A DNA stretch of 64,000 bases, taken from assembly GCA_905116865.2 (NCBI GenBank), contig CAJHNH020007556.1:752501-816500 (forward strand), written 5' to 3'. Below are positions 10,986 through 22,979 of the stretch, piece after piece (the stretch's first letter is position 1; each line of letters begins with the position of its first letter). The stretch is from Candidula unifasciata (Eukaryota > Mollusca > Gastropoda > Stylommatophora > Geomitridae). Made by a program: the position numbers and the translations under genes. The notes below the pieces were generated by a model. The model saw nothing but the letters and a program-made list of their open reading frames with translations, searched no databases and was not told the DNA's origin.

Positions 10986-11433
10986 TAAGTGGACGATCTG
11001 CCACATTGGACCGCGAGTCAATTCAAACGTATAATTGGACAACTTTGGAATTTTCTTCTCTATGGTTTCTTCTACCATAAAACGCATATGTATATCATCG
11101 TCCCCATGGCCTATATAGTGCCCTTATACATCAATAGGACTTGCAGTCTAAGCGTCCATTCCATTATACCCTGTGAGTAGATCGATTTCATGGAAAGAAA
11201 TATATTTACATACCAAGCAAAATGAACATCCAACAACAAAATGGAGAAATGCAAATGTGAACCAGACATGTTATTTCAATAACTGAAAATACCAGCAATA
11301 ATGTTTACAATGTTTTTATTAGTTCAATAAAATAACCAATATACTGTTTATATATTAAAAAAAAAAAAAAAAAACACTCAAATGAACCTTGTTTAAAGCT
11401 TATATGACAGTTATCAACATTCATTTGAACTTT

Positions 11434-11490
11434 GCAGGGCACCGGAAGCATAGCCCTGGCGTTGGTTCTGCGAAGTCACGTAATGATATT
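11434..11490 (-). pseudogene. Possible scrap of a LicD paralogue
   Basis: On minus the codons ARAMLPVPCKVQM match AGAMLPAPCKAQN, residues 250-262 of the LicD-family protein encoded just upstream on the same strand. About 26 of 31 bases agree. The adjoining GTTGGTTCTGCGAAGTCACG resembles the end of SINE S3, so the boundary is unclear. Confidence 0.35.
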
Positions 11491-11702
11491 AACTTTTTTA
11501 AATCCGCCAATGGAGCATCTTTTTTTACTATACACTAGACGATGCATGAATTAAAAACTAAATGCTTACAGTACAGATGTAAGGGAAAATGCTGACCTAT
11601 TCATTTACAATGAAATTGACCAAACGTTAACCATTTTTAGCAATCAAGTAATAGCTATCATAGTCGAAGTTTTAACTTCACTGAAAACTGGTCACCTCTT
11701 AA

Positions 11703-12150
11703 TTGCTCTGTGCTCCTGTCAGTGAAAATCACACGAACAGCCCATTACTATTCTATTTGAAAACTAGTGGAGAAACAATAAGGCCTGACAAAATCCAGAA
11801 GCGTGCACAGGCAGTAAACGCAGCTGGCAGAGATGCCAACACCAATACTTGCTCCCAGAATCGCAGTTTGTACGGAAGTAAGTAGAAAATCACAATAAAC
11901 TGACCGTACTCACACATAATTATTGCATAAGTCATATCACCAGTTGAAACGCAAACCGGCCTCTCACCATTTTCCGAATATCACGACACAACCACTGCTG
12001 GCACAAACGAAAGCCATTCTACATGAATTACACAGCACAGAGTGCTACACCAAGCACTTAGCTCAGCAGCTTAGACATGAAACCGTGACTCTAATCCAAT
12101 GTGGAAACTGTTTTAACACACGGTTGCCAGAAGCAAAAATAACTTCAAAG
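11703..12150 (-). repeat. Ancient repeated segment R1, copy b
   Basis: Its right half (ACCATTTTCCGAATATC ... GCCAGAAGCAAAAATAAC) is collinear with 15.31-15.50 kb (CGCCATTTTCTGAATCTTC ... GGCAGAAGCAAAA). Its left half aligns with 10.66-10.9 kb. The minus strand of 11753-11935 is hydrophobic (FIVIFYLLPYKLRFW, VLVLASLPAAFTACA). It ends ~60 bp from the LicD stop codon. Confidence 0.5.
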
Positions 12151-12206
12151 CCAAACGGACTGATTTGCTTATCCGGCACATTTCAGTCCTTAGAGGTTCT
12201 TGTATG

Positions 12207-13217
12207 TTAGCTACAGGTTTTGGGTAAACTAACGGTTTTGATTATCTGCTTCCCTTTAGACAGAAATTCATGGACGTAATCTCCCGAAACTCGCCTATAA
12301 ACAAAAGGGTACAACGTCTCCAGATTTTTACACGGCACGCTTGTGTGTGCGTAATCTGGAAACACGAACTCAAATTTATGAGAAAACCTGGGAGATGTAC
12401 ATAGACTTGGGGAGTAGTTGTTCTCTATAATATTTTGCGCTTTGCAGGGCGCTGGAAGCATAGCCCCAGCAAATGGACGGTAGGTGAGCGGGAAAACGTG
12501 ATTTTTAAGAAAAGCAAATGAGCGCATGTAGTCTTGGGATTCATCAAAGATGTGCGTTTTGTTTTCCGCGAAGAAGAATATGTCAATATAAGGCCAGCGG
12601 AAGGGTTTATGAGAAAGTGTGTCTGACTTTACCCAAAAGAACTTCCACCACTTAGATTGTGGACAGTACAAGCCAAACTGGTCACCTGTAGCTAACAGTG
12701 CTTGCTTCAAAGAACTTTTGTTTGAGGAATTGACTAAAATATCAATGTCATCATCCCACGGAATGATGTCATGGTGTCGTATTGATCCTAATAACGTTCC
12801 ACCGTACAGAAAAAAAGTCAAACGAAATTTAAGACAAGCCCGAACGAGTGTCTGAAACAAAACTAACATCAGTTGCCTTTCATGGCTTGAAAGTCCAGGC
12901 TGAAATAACGAAAATAAACGGTTACCAGAAGAAGCATTTTTAGCTGTCAGCTGTCCGTTCATTAGCGATTTATAGAATAACATATCTCCTGAAATAATTC
13001 CTGTGCTTAAAAATATTTCAGTTTCATTAACTTCCGGAAAACTAAACAGCTCATTCATCTGCATTTTAACTTTGCATTCAAATTCAGAGCGGGCAGAAAT
13101 CAAAAGGCCACACATGCTGGATACTGTCAGTGATATTAGTAACATCAGTAGACTGACTATGAATGCTACAAGCAAAAAAGTTTTATGTCGATAAAGGCAC
13201 TTGACAGCAACACGCAT
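12207..13217 (-). CDS. LicD / fukutin-related family glycan phosphotransferase-like protein
   Basis: Single-exon protein of 336 residues. After a short basic N-terminus a membrane segment spans residues ~13-35, giving type II (Golgi-like) topology. The LicD domain follows: LYGGTLLGSIRHHDIIPWDDDIDIL at ~137-161, in which the DDDID acids are the expected metal/nucleotidyl-transfer site, then WPYIDIFFF at 208-216 and FPLTYRPFAGAMLPAP at 242-257. Family members include bacterial LicD (phosphocholine transfer) and animal fukutin/FKRP (ribitol-phosphate transfer). The substrate here is unknown. The start was chosen because it gives the membrane anchor; the next Met (residue 25) would cut it. Several N-x-S/T sites follow the membrane segment (for example NET at 64 and NAS at 94). 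A minus-strand AATAAA lies ~890 bp downstream (11315-11320). Lack of introns may reflect retroposition or a normal single-exon family member. Confidence 0.9.
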   Translation of the reverse strand: MRVAVKCLYRHKTFLLVAFIVSLLMLLISLTVSSMCGLLISARSEFECKVKMQMNELFSFPEVNETEIFLSTGIISGDMLFYKSLMNGQLTAKNASSGNRLFSLFQPGLSSHERQLMLVLFQTLVRACLKFRLTFFLYGGTLLGSIRHHDIIPWDDDIDILVNSSNKSSLKQALLATGDQFGLYCPQSKWWKFFWVKSDTLSHKPFRWPYIDIFFFAENKTHIFDESQDYMRSFAFLKNHVFPLTYRPFAGAMLPAPCKAQNIIENNYSPSLCTSPRFSHKFEFVFPDYAHTSVPCKNLETLYPFVYRRVSGDYVHEFLSKGKQIIKTVSLPKTCS

Positions 13218-14760
13218 TGCGAAGTAGGACGTGTTTGACTGTAGGAGTAACTAAAATCTGGACACTAGTTGCTCATTTGAAGACGTAACTGGTCACGAGC
13301 AAACGTCATAATCATCAACATTTCTCCCACTTGAACTCAAACGCTTGTTTTCTTTTGTGTGTGTCCGGCTTAAAGGAGGAATGTGACTTTCCATAAGTCG
13401 ATTGTTCATTATTCAAACAGGTTGTTTTGGTTTTCCAAAAATACTCTCTAATGTTTTTGTTGTCAAATTAAATGCGATTGTATTTTCCCCCTTTCTTTGT
13501 TCATTTAATGTCGCATTACTTTTTAACTTGTGTGTTTATAATAACTTACAAAGCTTACATATATTCTCTGTTTTTCACTGGTTATCATTCTCGTGATTCA
13601 TGGGCACAGGGTTTCCAGTAGAAGTTAAGAAATATCTTTTTTTCCCCTGGTGTTGATACCCTGGCAACAGCTGTGCGTTGTCAGATTATCTTTCTTCTCT
13701 TCGGTGGAAGGAAACCGAACGGCTACTGGTAACAGCAGAATAGGAGCACAGCGCTGGATGCCGAAGATAGGAACAAGCTGCTTATGGGATTGTACCCAAT
13801 GTTGTTACGTCGGTTTTTATCTCCCCTCAGCGAAACTCTTCAGTGGAAAGAAAATTCAAACAACAATGAACTGTCAGTTCTTTTAATGTAATTGCCAACA
13901 GCCTCGTAGGATGTGCACATCATTGTCTGTGATCATGCAGCATTCGTGAAGACTTCCGTTCAACTGCGTGAAAGTTAGACCGACAATGTCACTCTGTTGT
14001 TTTCTGTACAGAAATGATAAAGAAACGCACAATAAAGAGCGGATCATGTAAACTGCTTAAAAATAGTGAACATGTTTAAAAAAAAATAACATAGAGTTGT
14101 GACTACTAAATGGCACAGCTGGTATGAAACTTATGTTCTGCAAGTGATATTGTGAATATATAGTATATGAACTAGACAGCAAAATGCTCATGTGCGTTTA
14201 AGAGTCATATTTTGTTAGGAAAAGCCAACAAGGAACACATTCTTAACAGTCGTTTCGTAAACAGCGAATAATTAAGGTATTGCAGAAACTGGACTGCTGC
14301 CTGAAAGGCGCAGATATCGCAGCCTAGCAGTAAACAACACAATGTACCAAACGTAGAAAAGGAGGAATGAAGACAACAACTAATATGTAGCTGTGAACAA
14401 ATGGCGTAAGGTTACTCGATAGGAACAATTGCATCGTATAGACTTTGAAATGTGGGTGTATGACTATCGGGTAACGGCTAGTTTACAGTTTTGAACAGAT
14501 GGTGTATTTCAGCTCTTTCAGTAAGAAGCAGATGTTTTGTTAAATACTGGCCGAAAATGTTTCAAATATTCAAAACATTCACAGAGAGTATCCTGCAAAG
14601 ATGAAAAAGACTATTTACTAATTGACACTGAAGAGCATATCTATGGTACCTACTTCAAGGCCTATACTGCAACTTGTCATGTTGTTAAATCAGTTTAAAA
14701 AATGCCATTATAACTCAATTTTTTCCCCTCAAAATTATGCATGTCATACATGTAAGAGGC
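13218..14760. other. Upstream of the LicD gene; no recognisable feature
   Basis: Contains the presumed LicD promoter, but I see no clear TATA or initiator motif. AT-rich, with no coding signal. Confidence 0.4.
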
Positions 14761-15029
14761 GGATCCATGTAGCGTTGTGGATAGGCGATTGCGCACCGGT
14801 CCAAAACTCTTGCGTTTAAATCTGCACGTAGAATTTGTTTCTTTCAAAACTGACATGGCTTCCATGTCAGTCAAGCCTTAGCTGGTCATCCGTGATGTGT
14901 AGAAAAGGAGGCAAGCGTGATGTTAAAGACATCACCATCTGAGTATCGACTGGTCTATAAAGTATAAGTCTAGGATAATATACAAAATCTGGTAATCCGG
15001 TGATCTTAGTTTCAGCAAACGGGTCACCC

Positions 15030-15520
15030 CATAGTTGCTCCGCTCCTGTGCCAACGAAAAACACAAAGAATGTTTATCACAGTCCCTTGTGGAAAGATTG
15101 ACAGACTGCTGTCTCAGCACATGCGCTAGCATACACACGCATTAAAAGCATACGGTAGCCAACCGAAATGCTAACACAAACAATCCGACATTAGAAATGC
15201 AGTTTATCATGGAGAATGCAGAAGTCACCAACAGATCAGCAGTAGCACACGCGATCAATTTTAATCACATAATGGCAACCACCAATATTTCGACAACAGG
15301 TATCGCGCCATTTTCTGAATCTTCAATTCACACCACCACGTTGGTCACAGTCGAAAAACATTCCAAATGAAATCCGCAGCTCACAGTGTCACGCCATGCA
15401 CTCAACTCAGAAGCTGGGCTACGAAACTATATCCGTTCAGTCTACAAATTGAGGAGAAATGCAACGGCCACCGTCTGGCAGAAGCAAAAAAAAAAAAAAA
15501 ATGTGCCAAGGCTCCAAACA
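15030..15520 (-). repeat. Ancient repeated segment R1, copy c
   Basis: Landmarks GCTCCTGTGCC, GCCAACCGAAATGCTAACAC and GCCATTTTCTGAATC appear in the same order as in copy b. Its minus-strand frames are broken by stops. An A15 run at ~15488 interrupts the right end. Confidence 0.5.
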
Positions 15521-15954
15521 GTGGTCGTACCTAGCGTCCATTAAGACCAACCCAGATGTGCTACTGGTGTCAAAGCGGTCCTCTCTTAAACAAATGTAAG
15601 GAGCAATTCGTTCATTATAGGAAGTAACTAGAGAATTAGCTTGCCAGCCTCAGTGTTTCTATTGTCAGATTCCAGTGAACAAGACTGAACCGACACAAAT
15701 ATTCCTGGGTCAATCAAATTTACAGTGTTGTGCATGTGAACAAAGATGACTGTTGTAATACTGATTGCATTACCGATCTGGAGAAGTTCAATTTAGAAAA
15801 TGTGTACCTTCCTGTATATCTACAGCCCACTAGAACGGGATAATTACTTTCTGGCCATTTCGGGAGATTTCTACCTCCTCTCTCAAGAGTTATAACTCCA
15901 TGTTATTTTAAAATCACATTTCATAACTATTCGTTTTAAAGAAGGTCATGTATT
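15521..15954. other. No recognisable feature
   Basis: No coding signal or repeat match. Confidence 0.35.
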
Positions 15955-16395
15955 CAATTAATGTTATTTCTAACATAGATGCCATTTTGCATGACTGTTA
16001 TTTTTTATTTAAATAATATCTTCCATAACTGTTCTTTATTCTCTCCATTACTGTTCTTTCTAGCGTAGATCAGCTAGATCATACTTTCCATTACAGTTCT
16101 TTCAAACGTATATCATACTTTTTGTTATTGTTCTTTCTAATGCAGATCATATCTTTCATTACTGTTATTTCTAAGGTATATCGTGCCTTCCATTACTGTT
16201 CTTTCTAACCTAGATCACACCTTCCATAACTGTTTTTTTCTAACCTAGATTATACCTTACATTACTGTTGTTTCCAACCCAGACAATATCTTTGATTACT
16301 GTTGTTTCTAACCTAGATTTTACCTCACATTACTGTTGTTTCCAACCCAGACAATATCTTTGATTACTTTTGTTTCTAACCTAGATCATACATAA
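15955..16395 (+). repeat. Degenerate minisatellite, unit ~43 bp
   Basis: About ten diverged units of the type CATTACTGTTCTTTCTAACC followed by TAGATCATACCTTC. At the right end the units alternate between two variants (TAGAT... and CAGACAATATC...), so the last part is effectively a dimer repeat. Confidence 0.85.
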
Positions 16396-16847
16396 TGTCT
16401 ATTGTTTTCTTTCTTTTTGATTTATGGTATTCAGGACGGTTTTCTATAATATTTAGGTTTAAAAGAATTTGATTTCTGCATTGTTTTTTAAACTGCAAAG
16501 CGATCCGTGATCAGATCCGAAATTTTACAGAGAGACTATGCATGGTCTTAAATCATTTTTTTTTTCAGTACTATAATTTTTCGCAAACAAATCTTTATTT
16601 TATCCATAGTTATCACACAAAAACAACTACAATACTCTCGTGTCTGGCACAAGGTAACGGATGCTGCCAGCTTGGCGCCAATTTCTAATATTCTATGGCT
16701 AAATGAAAAATGTAAAAGGGCACACGACTTGTTGATTGATATAGAACGAGTTAATTTTGTGTACCCTTTACATTGCTGGGCTAATTTTCTTCTGACATCT
16801 TTGAAGCCGTCCCGCATGTTAATTATGACACATATCAATCATCGTTC

Positions 16848-16910
16848 CATAGCGAGGCGCACACAGGTCATTTGGAGGTGACAGGTTCGATTCCCGGCAC
16901 GGTAAATATA
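16848..16910 (+). mobile_element. tRNA-like SINE head
   Basis: Has a canonical B box inside AGGTTCGATTCCCGGCACGG and an A-box-like TAGCGAGGCGCA. It does not fold into a full tRNA by eye, so I call it a SINE promoter fragment, not a tRNA gene. Confidence 0.45.
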
Positions 16911-16983
16911 TCATGATTTCTAGTGTGTCGTTCTACCTTTCTGTTTCCTTCTATGAGTCATAAGCAATACATTGTATGCTTGT

Positions 16984-16993
16984 TTATGTGTGT

Positions 16994-17083
<90 letters not shown>
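16984..17083 (+). repeat. (TG)n(TA)n compound microsatellite
   Basis: About 65 bp of TG (one TATG interruption) running straight into ~32 bp of TA. Confidence 0.96.
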
Positions 17084-17086
<3 letters not shown>

Positions 17087-18242
17087 GTTTCTACGGCCTC
17101 AAGGGTTCCCCCTCTGTTTATTTATTATATTTATATCAATCAACGTGTATGATACAAGAAGACCTCAGCAAATATAAAACAAATGGAAAAGTTATTTTGA
17201 CAAAAGCATAGCCCTGGAAACTACTAGCAAATACAAAATTGTGTAGCCATTGTTAAAGCCATGAATGCCCACGAAACACCAGAACCAGGACAATAGTCTA
17301 TGAGGCAGTTCACTCGATCTTGTCTTATTGCCAAAATCTGATCGATTGTGGTTTGGGCCGGCTAGTGTGTGGATGGAATATCTCTCACTGTGGGATACTG
17401 GTTAGTCATGCGTGTGAATTAATGAGCTTGTTGATATCAGTTACCACTGTTTTATTACTCACTTAACCATAATAATTTCACACATGCATACCCACTAACG
17501 TAAGTACATATATATGTATGAGTGTAGGTAAGAAAATATATGTGTAATCATGCATGACTGCAGGCATGCTCGCATACCTCCATACAGCGTCAGTCTGAAG
17601 TATCAAAGTGGTAAAACGTTTGTAAAATCTGTTGTGTTCGGACTTAATAAAAAAAAATAAAAAAAAAATTGAAGTTTGTTCAATTTTGATTGAAATAGAT
17701 TAATTGTCCTGTCTGTATATGGAAATAGTGAGGGCATTTTCGCAAGGAACATAATAGTTAAATTGTTAAATACATAGTAAAACCGGAACGCCGATTGAAC
17801 TTACCTTTTTGATGTAAACCTGTGCATATCTTCAAGGGAGACACTTTGTAACAAGTTTAAAACTATTGCAGTGTTAGATATGTTAGATACTAGAATCTAC
17901 GATTAATCGCCAGCACATGTTTCTATCACTTAGGGCGCAGTGCTGTCTTTCCACCTAATGCAGTATTGGCAAAACCCCTCTCCAACTGCCCTTTCAAGTC
18001 AATGAATGGTTGTAACATCAGATGGGGGCTGGACTTGATCGATGACTGCTCACCCAAACTGATAAACCAGAAGCCCCCGGCGCAACAATGAGTGCTAGTC
18101 ACTTTTCCCGGCATCAGCGCCAGTGATGTTTTGACAACGGCGGGAGAGACGAGGGCTTGGTGTAGCTAGCTCCCCAGATAGTTCGCTGGAAATGTCCAGA
18201 CATGAGATGTTACACAGAAAAACCAGGATTACGATGAGATCT
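17084..18242. other. No recognisable feature
   Basis: AT-rich. A minus frame at 17926-18114 (62 codons) is not recognised. Confidence 0.4.
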
Positions 18243-18515
18243 ACTTCTTCTTAGAAATGAACAGCTGTAGACTCCGCTAGGCACTACTGGGCTGGTCTTG
18301 TTCCAGAAGGTGAATTTTGTGCACACATACGTTTTATAGATCTGGCTTATTGTATACAAAATATTGGTTCCTCGCTTCTTAAGCATTAACTCTCCGACTT
18401 GAAAGGGAACACCCCAAATTAGTAGCATTTTATGACATGCTTGTTGGGAGCAGCAGGCCTCTTCTGCCCCCCCCCCCCCCTCCACCATTGACCCTCGGGA
18501 CCCATATGGAGATTT
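18243..18515 (-). mobile_element. Dispersed repeat family S6, copy 1
   Basis: On minus it runs GGGTCCCGAGGG, a G-run, AACAAGCATGTCATAAAA, GGAACCAATATTTTG, AGCCAGATCTATAAAACG, TTCTGGAACAAGACC, and ends AAGAAGAAGT. The same order occurs in five other places in this window. The (GAA)n tail suggests a retroposed SINE-like family. Confidence 0.85.
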
Positions 18516-18699
18516 CGCTGAAATTTTCTGGAGTGTATCCATGTACAGAGTATTCATCATCATCAGTTTTATGCTAGTGTGCCGTCTTACGTCAACTAGG
18601 GCTCGCAGTTTCTATTCGTCCATCCCGTTCTAGTTTCTCCAATGGTTTCAGGTTTTCGGTATTATGTATGCAGTCCTGTCCATGGACATTAAAATAAGA

Positions 18700-19225
18700 A
18701 TACAAACAGGCAAGAGGAGCTTTCATAGCACTAGGGAATTTGTGGAGGTCAACAGAAATTAAAACTACTACTAAACTTATAATTTTTAATTCTGATGTCA
18801 AATCAGTACTGTTTTGTGGAGCAGAAATATGGAGAATAACTAAGGCAATTACAAATAAACTACAAACATTCATTAACAGGTGCCTGCGCAGAAGAGAGGG
18901 AATTAAATGGTATGATAGAATCACTAATGTAGAGCTTTGGGAGAGAACAAAACAAATTCCAGTGGACCAAGAGGTGAAGAAAAGACGCTGACGTTGAAAA
19001 AGACACACGTTGAGAAAACCTGAGAACAATATAACCAGAATCTCCTTGTACTGGAACCACAGTGGCTTTGAGGAAGACCAAGCACACACCTATACATATG
19101 TAGAAAGAGGATGAAGTTAAACAGATGGGGAGGACATGGGGAAAGCTGCATGCAACAGCAAACGAATAGAACGACTTGACATGAGTTATTGGGAGCCTAA
19201 GCTCCATTGAGGTTAGAAATACAGA
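18700..19225 (+). pseudogene. L1b LINE reverse transcriptase, C-terminal part
   Basis: Codons read FCGAEIWRITKAITNKLQTF, then RCLRRREGIKWYDRITN. Frame-shifted continuations include NRWGGHGE and end near a purine-rich GAAAAGAAGAAG. This is the same C-terminal region as at 7.2, 25.8 and 39.9 kb, but strongly decayed. Confidence 0.75.
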
Positions 19226-19229
19226 AGAG

Positions 19230-20477
19230 GAAAAGAAGAAGAATCCCGTCCAGCGCACTGACCTCTCTCGTCAGCGTTCGTTTTAAGGTTTTCCTTTGGG
19301 CATTCTTGTCTCCACGGTTCATTTGTTTCCACATTTAAGTGTTTGTTTGGCGATTCTCTGCTTCTTACCAGGGTGCGCCCAATATAACACTGACTTCTGT
19401 GCCTTTTAACTGTTAATACCACTTGGTTGTCTAGACATTTCTCCTATTTCTTCACGTTTCTTGCATTTATTCCACTTAATGTTCATAATTTTTCTTAAGT
19501 ATGATTTTCGAATGCATCCAACTTTCGTTTCATGTCCTTCTTCACCCTCCAAGCTTCCACGGGCGTATAGTGAAATTTAAACTACAGGTGTATGTTGAAA
19601 TGTAAAAGAAAAAACTACAGAGCTGAAATTGAATCGAAAATTTAACCGACCTGAAACTACTCGAAAACCTAATGCCAATTAGAAACATGAAGAGGTCGCA
19701 TAATTCAGAAGTCACCTTTGTTAGCGAGTAACAACACACTTTTCCAAAACGTTTTCAGGTACACATACCTCCTTACCCTCAAATGGCCCTGAGTACAACC
19801 AATGAGCGCAAACACATAACTGCATAAACGGATGTTTCAGAAGAACTGCTGGAATAACAAGGGAAGATTTAAAAAATTAAGAAATAAAGAAATCCGAAGA
19901 AGACTGAGACTGAAACCCTATACAGTTTTTCAATTAAAGAGCAACAGATGAGATGATCTTGCCATCTGGCGAAAATGACGTGGTACCAACTGCCACAAAG
20001 AGTACTGCTGGGGAAGACCACTCAAAACATGGAATCACGACATCAAGATCAGCTGTAAAGACACGAAGACTAACTTATACAACATATCTGAAAAAAATAA
20101 AAGCACAAAGGAGATCTTTACAGCCCCCCCCCCCCCTCTTCCCTCTTTTTTTTTCACGGCAACACGTCGACGAGGTAACTGGCGGATAGAAAAAAGAAGA
20201 TCTACACAGAACTGTAGGTGGCACCATGAGGGCAGGTGTTGCCTTTGCGGATACCCTTATTAGAATTTTCACTGAGGTTGAGCAGGGTATATGAGACAAG
20301 CCCTGTTGGTCTGCCATCCATGGTGCGACTTTTAAAGTCGCAGGGTTAGATTAAGGGTACTCACTCCAAAGTGTCTAAACAGGGGTGCCGATAGTCATCA
20401 CAAAAGGTCTATTATAGTAACACTAACAAAATGAAGCATTAAAAACATGCTGGTTCTGTTAACCGTTGCCTACCATC
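19230..20477. other. No gene recognised
   Basis: AT-rich. Contains a C13/T9 pair at 20123-20154. No coding signal. Confidence 0.35.
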
Positions 20478-20745
20478 AGAAAAAAAAGCCCTGTGAAGAC
20501 AAAGAAGCAGCAGCAGCAAACGAAGAAGAAACAGAAGAGGAAGAAAAATAAAAATTAAAAAAAGAAAACCAAGAAAAAGAAAAGGAAGGGGGAAGGACGA
20601 GAAGGAGGAGGAGGATGAGAAGGAAGAAGACACATAAAAAGGAAATAAAAAAAAAGAAGCAAAAGAAGAAAAATTTTTTTGAAGAGAACAACAACAGCAA
20701 CAAAAAGAATGAAAAGAAAACAAGAAGATAAAGAAGATAATGTGG
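20478..20745 (+). repeat. Polypurine tract, ~270 bp
   Basis: The plus strand is almost pure A/G (GAAGAAGAAACAGAAGAGG, GAAGGAGGAGGAGGATGAG and similar) with rare C/T. The long minus-strand frames over it (S/F/L-rich) are a by-product of composition. Confidence 0.85.
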
Positions 20746-21954
20746 TAATGAACATTGAAACGAATCATCGCGTTAGAGAAAGCTAGAGACAGACTTTGTG
20801 CTGGGGGCAATGAGACTCGGAGCACATGAGGTTCCGAATAAAGAAAAAAGTTGCTTGTTTGCCTGATTGCCTTTAACCAGAATCTTTACATTCCAGCCAA
20901 TGTATTTCCCCTTCCACATCTTAAAAATGTGTCTCAAGGCATGAAAAGCGCTTCTGATAGCCTTAGGAGAAAGGACACCTCAAGTTTCTGGATAAAAATG
21001 AAGTTGTTTGCAACATTTTAACTTCCGATAATGCAAACTGGCAATAAGAAACTGTTAGAAACAAAGCTTTAAGGGTTTGGGGGAGGGAGGGATGGGGGGG
21101 GGGTGCATACCACTGGTATAGGTGATGCACTGGTGGTACTATACGCTGCACGTGACACCCGGTTCACCCTCCCCCCAAACCACCCAAATGGAACCCAAAA
21201 ACCCACACCGGGAGCTAGAATAGACTGAGGTAAAAGAAAATGGGATAAAAGGAATCATGAACTTACTTATAGAATGCTTGCGAAACCAAAAAGCTCAATG
21301 TGAGTGTCCTGGCACTCAAATAGATAATTATTTTTGAACCAATCTCGAATCAACAAAGGCAATATACTTGCTACCAACACATTTTCCAGAAATTAGGATG
21401 GAGAGAGGTTACCAGAATAGCAGGCAGTGGAGGGCTAGATCAGACGAGTTCAACTCCCCATTTGGACTGTCTGACCGTCCATTGATCTTTCTGTCCCAGT
21501 ACACCTCACAGCAAACATTGGCCGGAAAAGGGGCAGGGGAGAAGGATGAAGGAAAAGAAGGCGAAAAAAAGGAGGATAAGTTTAGATATCCAATTCTCGT
21601 CATCATCTGCTTTGCCCATAGGTGTGGGCGATCATGCCTCGCCACAATCTGCAACCCCATACAGCTCTGTGCTAACGCTCATCGAAGCCACAACGAAAGG
21701 TTATAAAGAATCTTTTCACATTGTTTTCTATCTCTCTTTATACACAATAAACAATAACTTCTGGCAGTACGCAACGATTCAAAGTACCAGCACATTTTGA
21801 AGGCATCATTTCTTCCAACGCCACTGTAAAAGACATTTTTTTGTGAGTATCGGCACATTTTGGTAGACACTGTTTGGTGAGTACCAACACCTTTTGCTTT
21901 ACAAACACAAACTGCCAATCTTCTGCTTCCTCTCTACGTCCTCTTTTACCGTTA
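20746..21954. other. No gene recognised
   Basis: A G-rich run at 21069-21103. The segment 21775-21900 carries repeated GTACCAGCACATTTTG / GTACCAACACCTTTTG-like words that resemble 60.56-60.68 kb. Confidence 0.35.
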
Positions 21955-22945
21955 CGGGTGATTAGTGATTAGAAGGGATTATCATCACAGCACTCCGGAC
22001 AGATCCATAGGTGCTCAGATCTCCTCCTCAAAAGCTCCACAAGTGTAAAACTACTGATGACGCCTGTTCTGTGTTGGTTAACGAAACGTCTTGTCCTCTT
22101 GGTGAAATGTTCATTTCTTGAAACTCCAGGCTGCACCACCATGTCCATTAGTCTAGACAGAGGTATGGAGTCATGTTCTTTGGGGTACTCCTCGGTACGT
22201 TAAGTGCAGCGCATAGCATTGATAACATCACTTCTGTCCAGTACTGGGCCAGCCATAGCAACTGCAGTGTCAGCAAGGTAGTCTGCACGCTCGTTTCCTT
22301 GAACACCCGCATGACCTGGCACAAAGATGAAGTGCTTAGTGTTTCAATCCATTCTTGCCTGATAAATCCAGCTTATGTTTTTTAAAGCATATTTAAGAAA
22401 GCATACGTGTGTGAACTTTTGAGTACCAAGCCATGCTAAAGCCCTTGTTACAGCCATAGTTTCCATTGTAAGGCTACTAGTTGTAACAGCAAAGGCGCCA
22501 TTTATCTCCTTGATGGTTTACCCCCTTGAGCTTACTGTGAAGGTCCATGCACTTCGCTTGCCCCTTATTACTGACCCGTCTGTGTAAACTGCAGCATCAC
22601 CTTCATCTGTGTTTTCGTCAATCAGCGTTTTGACTAAAGTGTCAACAATGCCAGGAATCTGCTCTCTTCAGCTTCCATCAAGTGTGATATGGACTGTAAT
22701 ATTAATGTTTGGAGAGAAAGGCATAATTATCCATTCAGTTCCAAAATTAATGTCAGTAAGACGGCAAACATGTTCGATGGCATCCTCAGCCTGACCCATC
22801 CAGGATTTGCCTCGTCTGAGTCCACTCTTTTTTGCTTGAATAATTCCTCATAAAGTGGGTGTCGATGGTCTGAATTCACTTTGAGAAAAGCAACAGCCCT
22901 GTATAGCTTGATTCTGTTTTCCATTGAGGGGAAATCCAAGAGGTA
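21955..22945 (-). pseudogene. L1a LINE, end of RT plus RNase H
   Basis: On minus, from right to left: MENRIKLYRAVAFLKVNSDHRHPLYEELF (end of RT; compare MNQRIRMWRARAYLKICADK at 31.78 kb), AVYTDGSVI (first RNase H Asp), INGAFAVTTSSLTMETMAVT (second acid), then LWICPEC near 21.99 kb. Frame shifts and a stop within the RNase H domain make it a pseudogene. It is inserted opposite in orientation to the 30.7-kb copy. Confidence 0.88.
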
Positions 22946-22979
22946 TCACATGGATTTACAGGTTTACACCGTTACGGGT

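Noticed and set aside
18592..19089. 165-codon minus frame with hydrophobic segments
   Set aside because: It is antisense to an L1b LINE fragment; no family match.
20439..20825. 128-codon Ser/Phe/Leu-rich minus frame, signal-peptide-like
   Set aside because: It is the complement of a polypurine tract.
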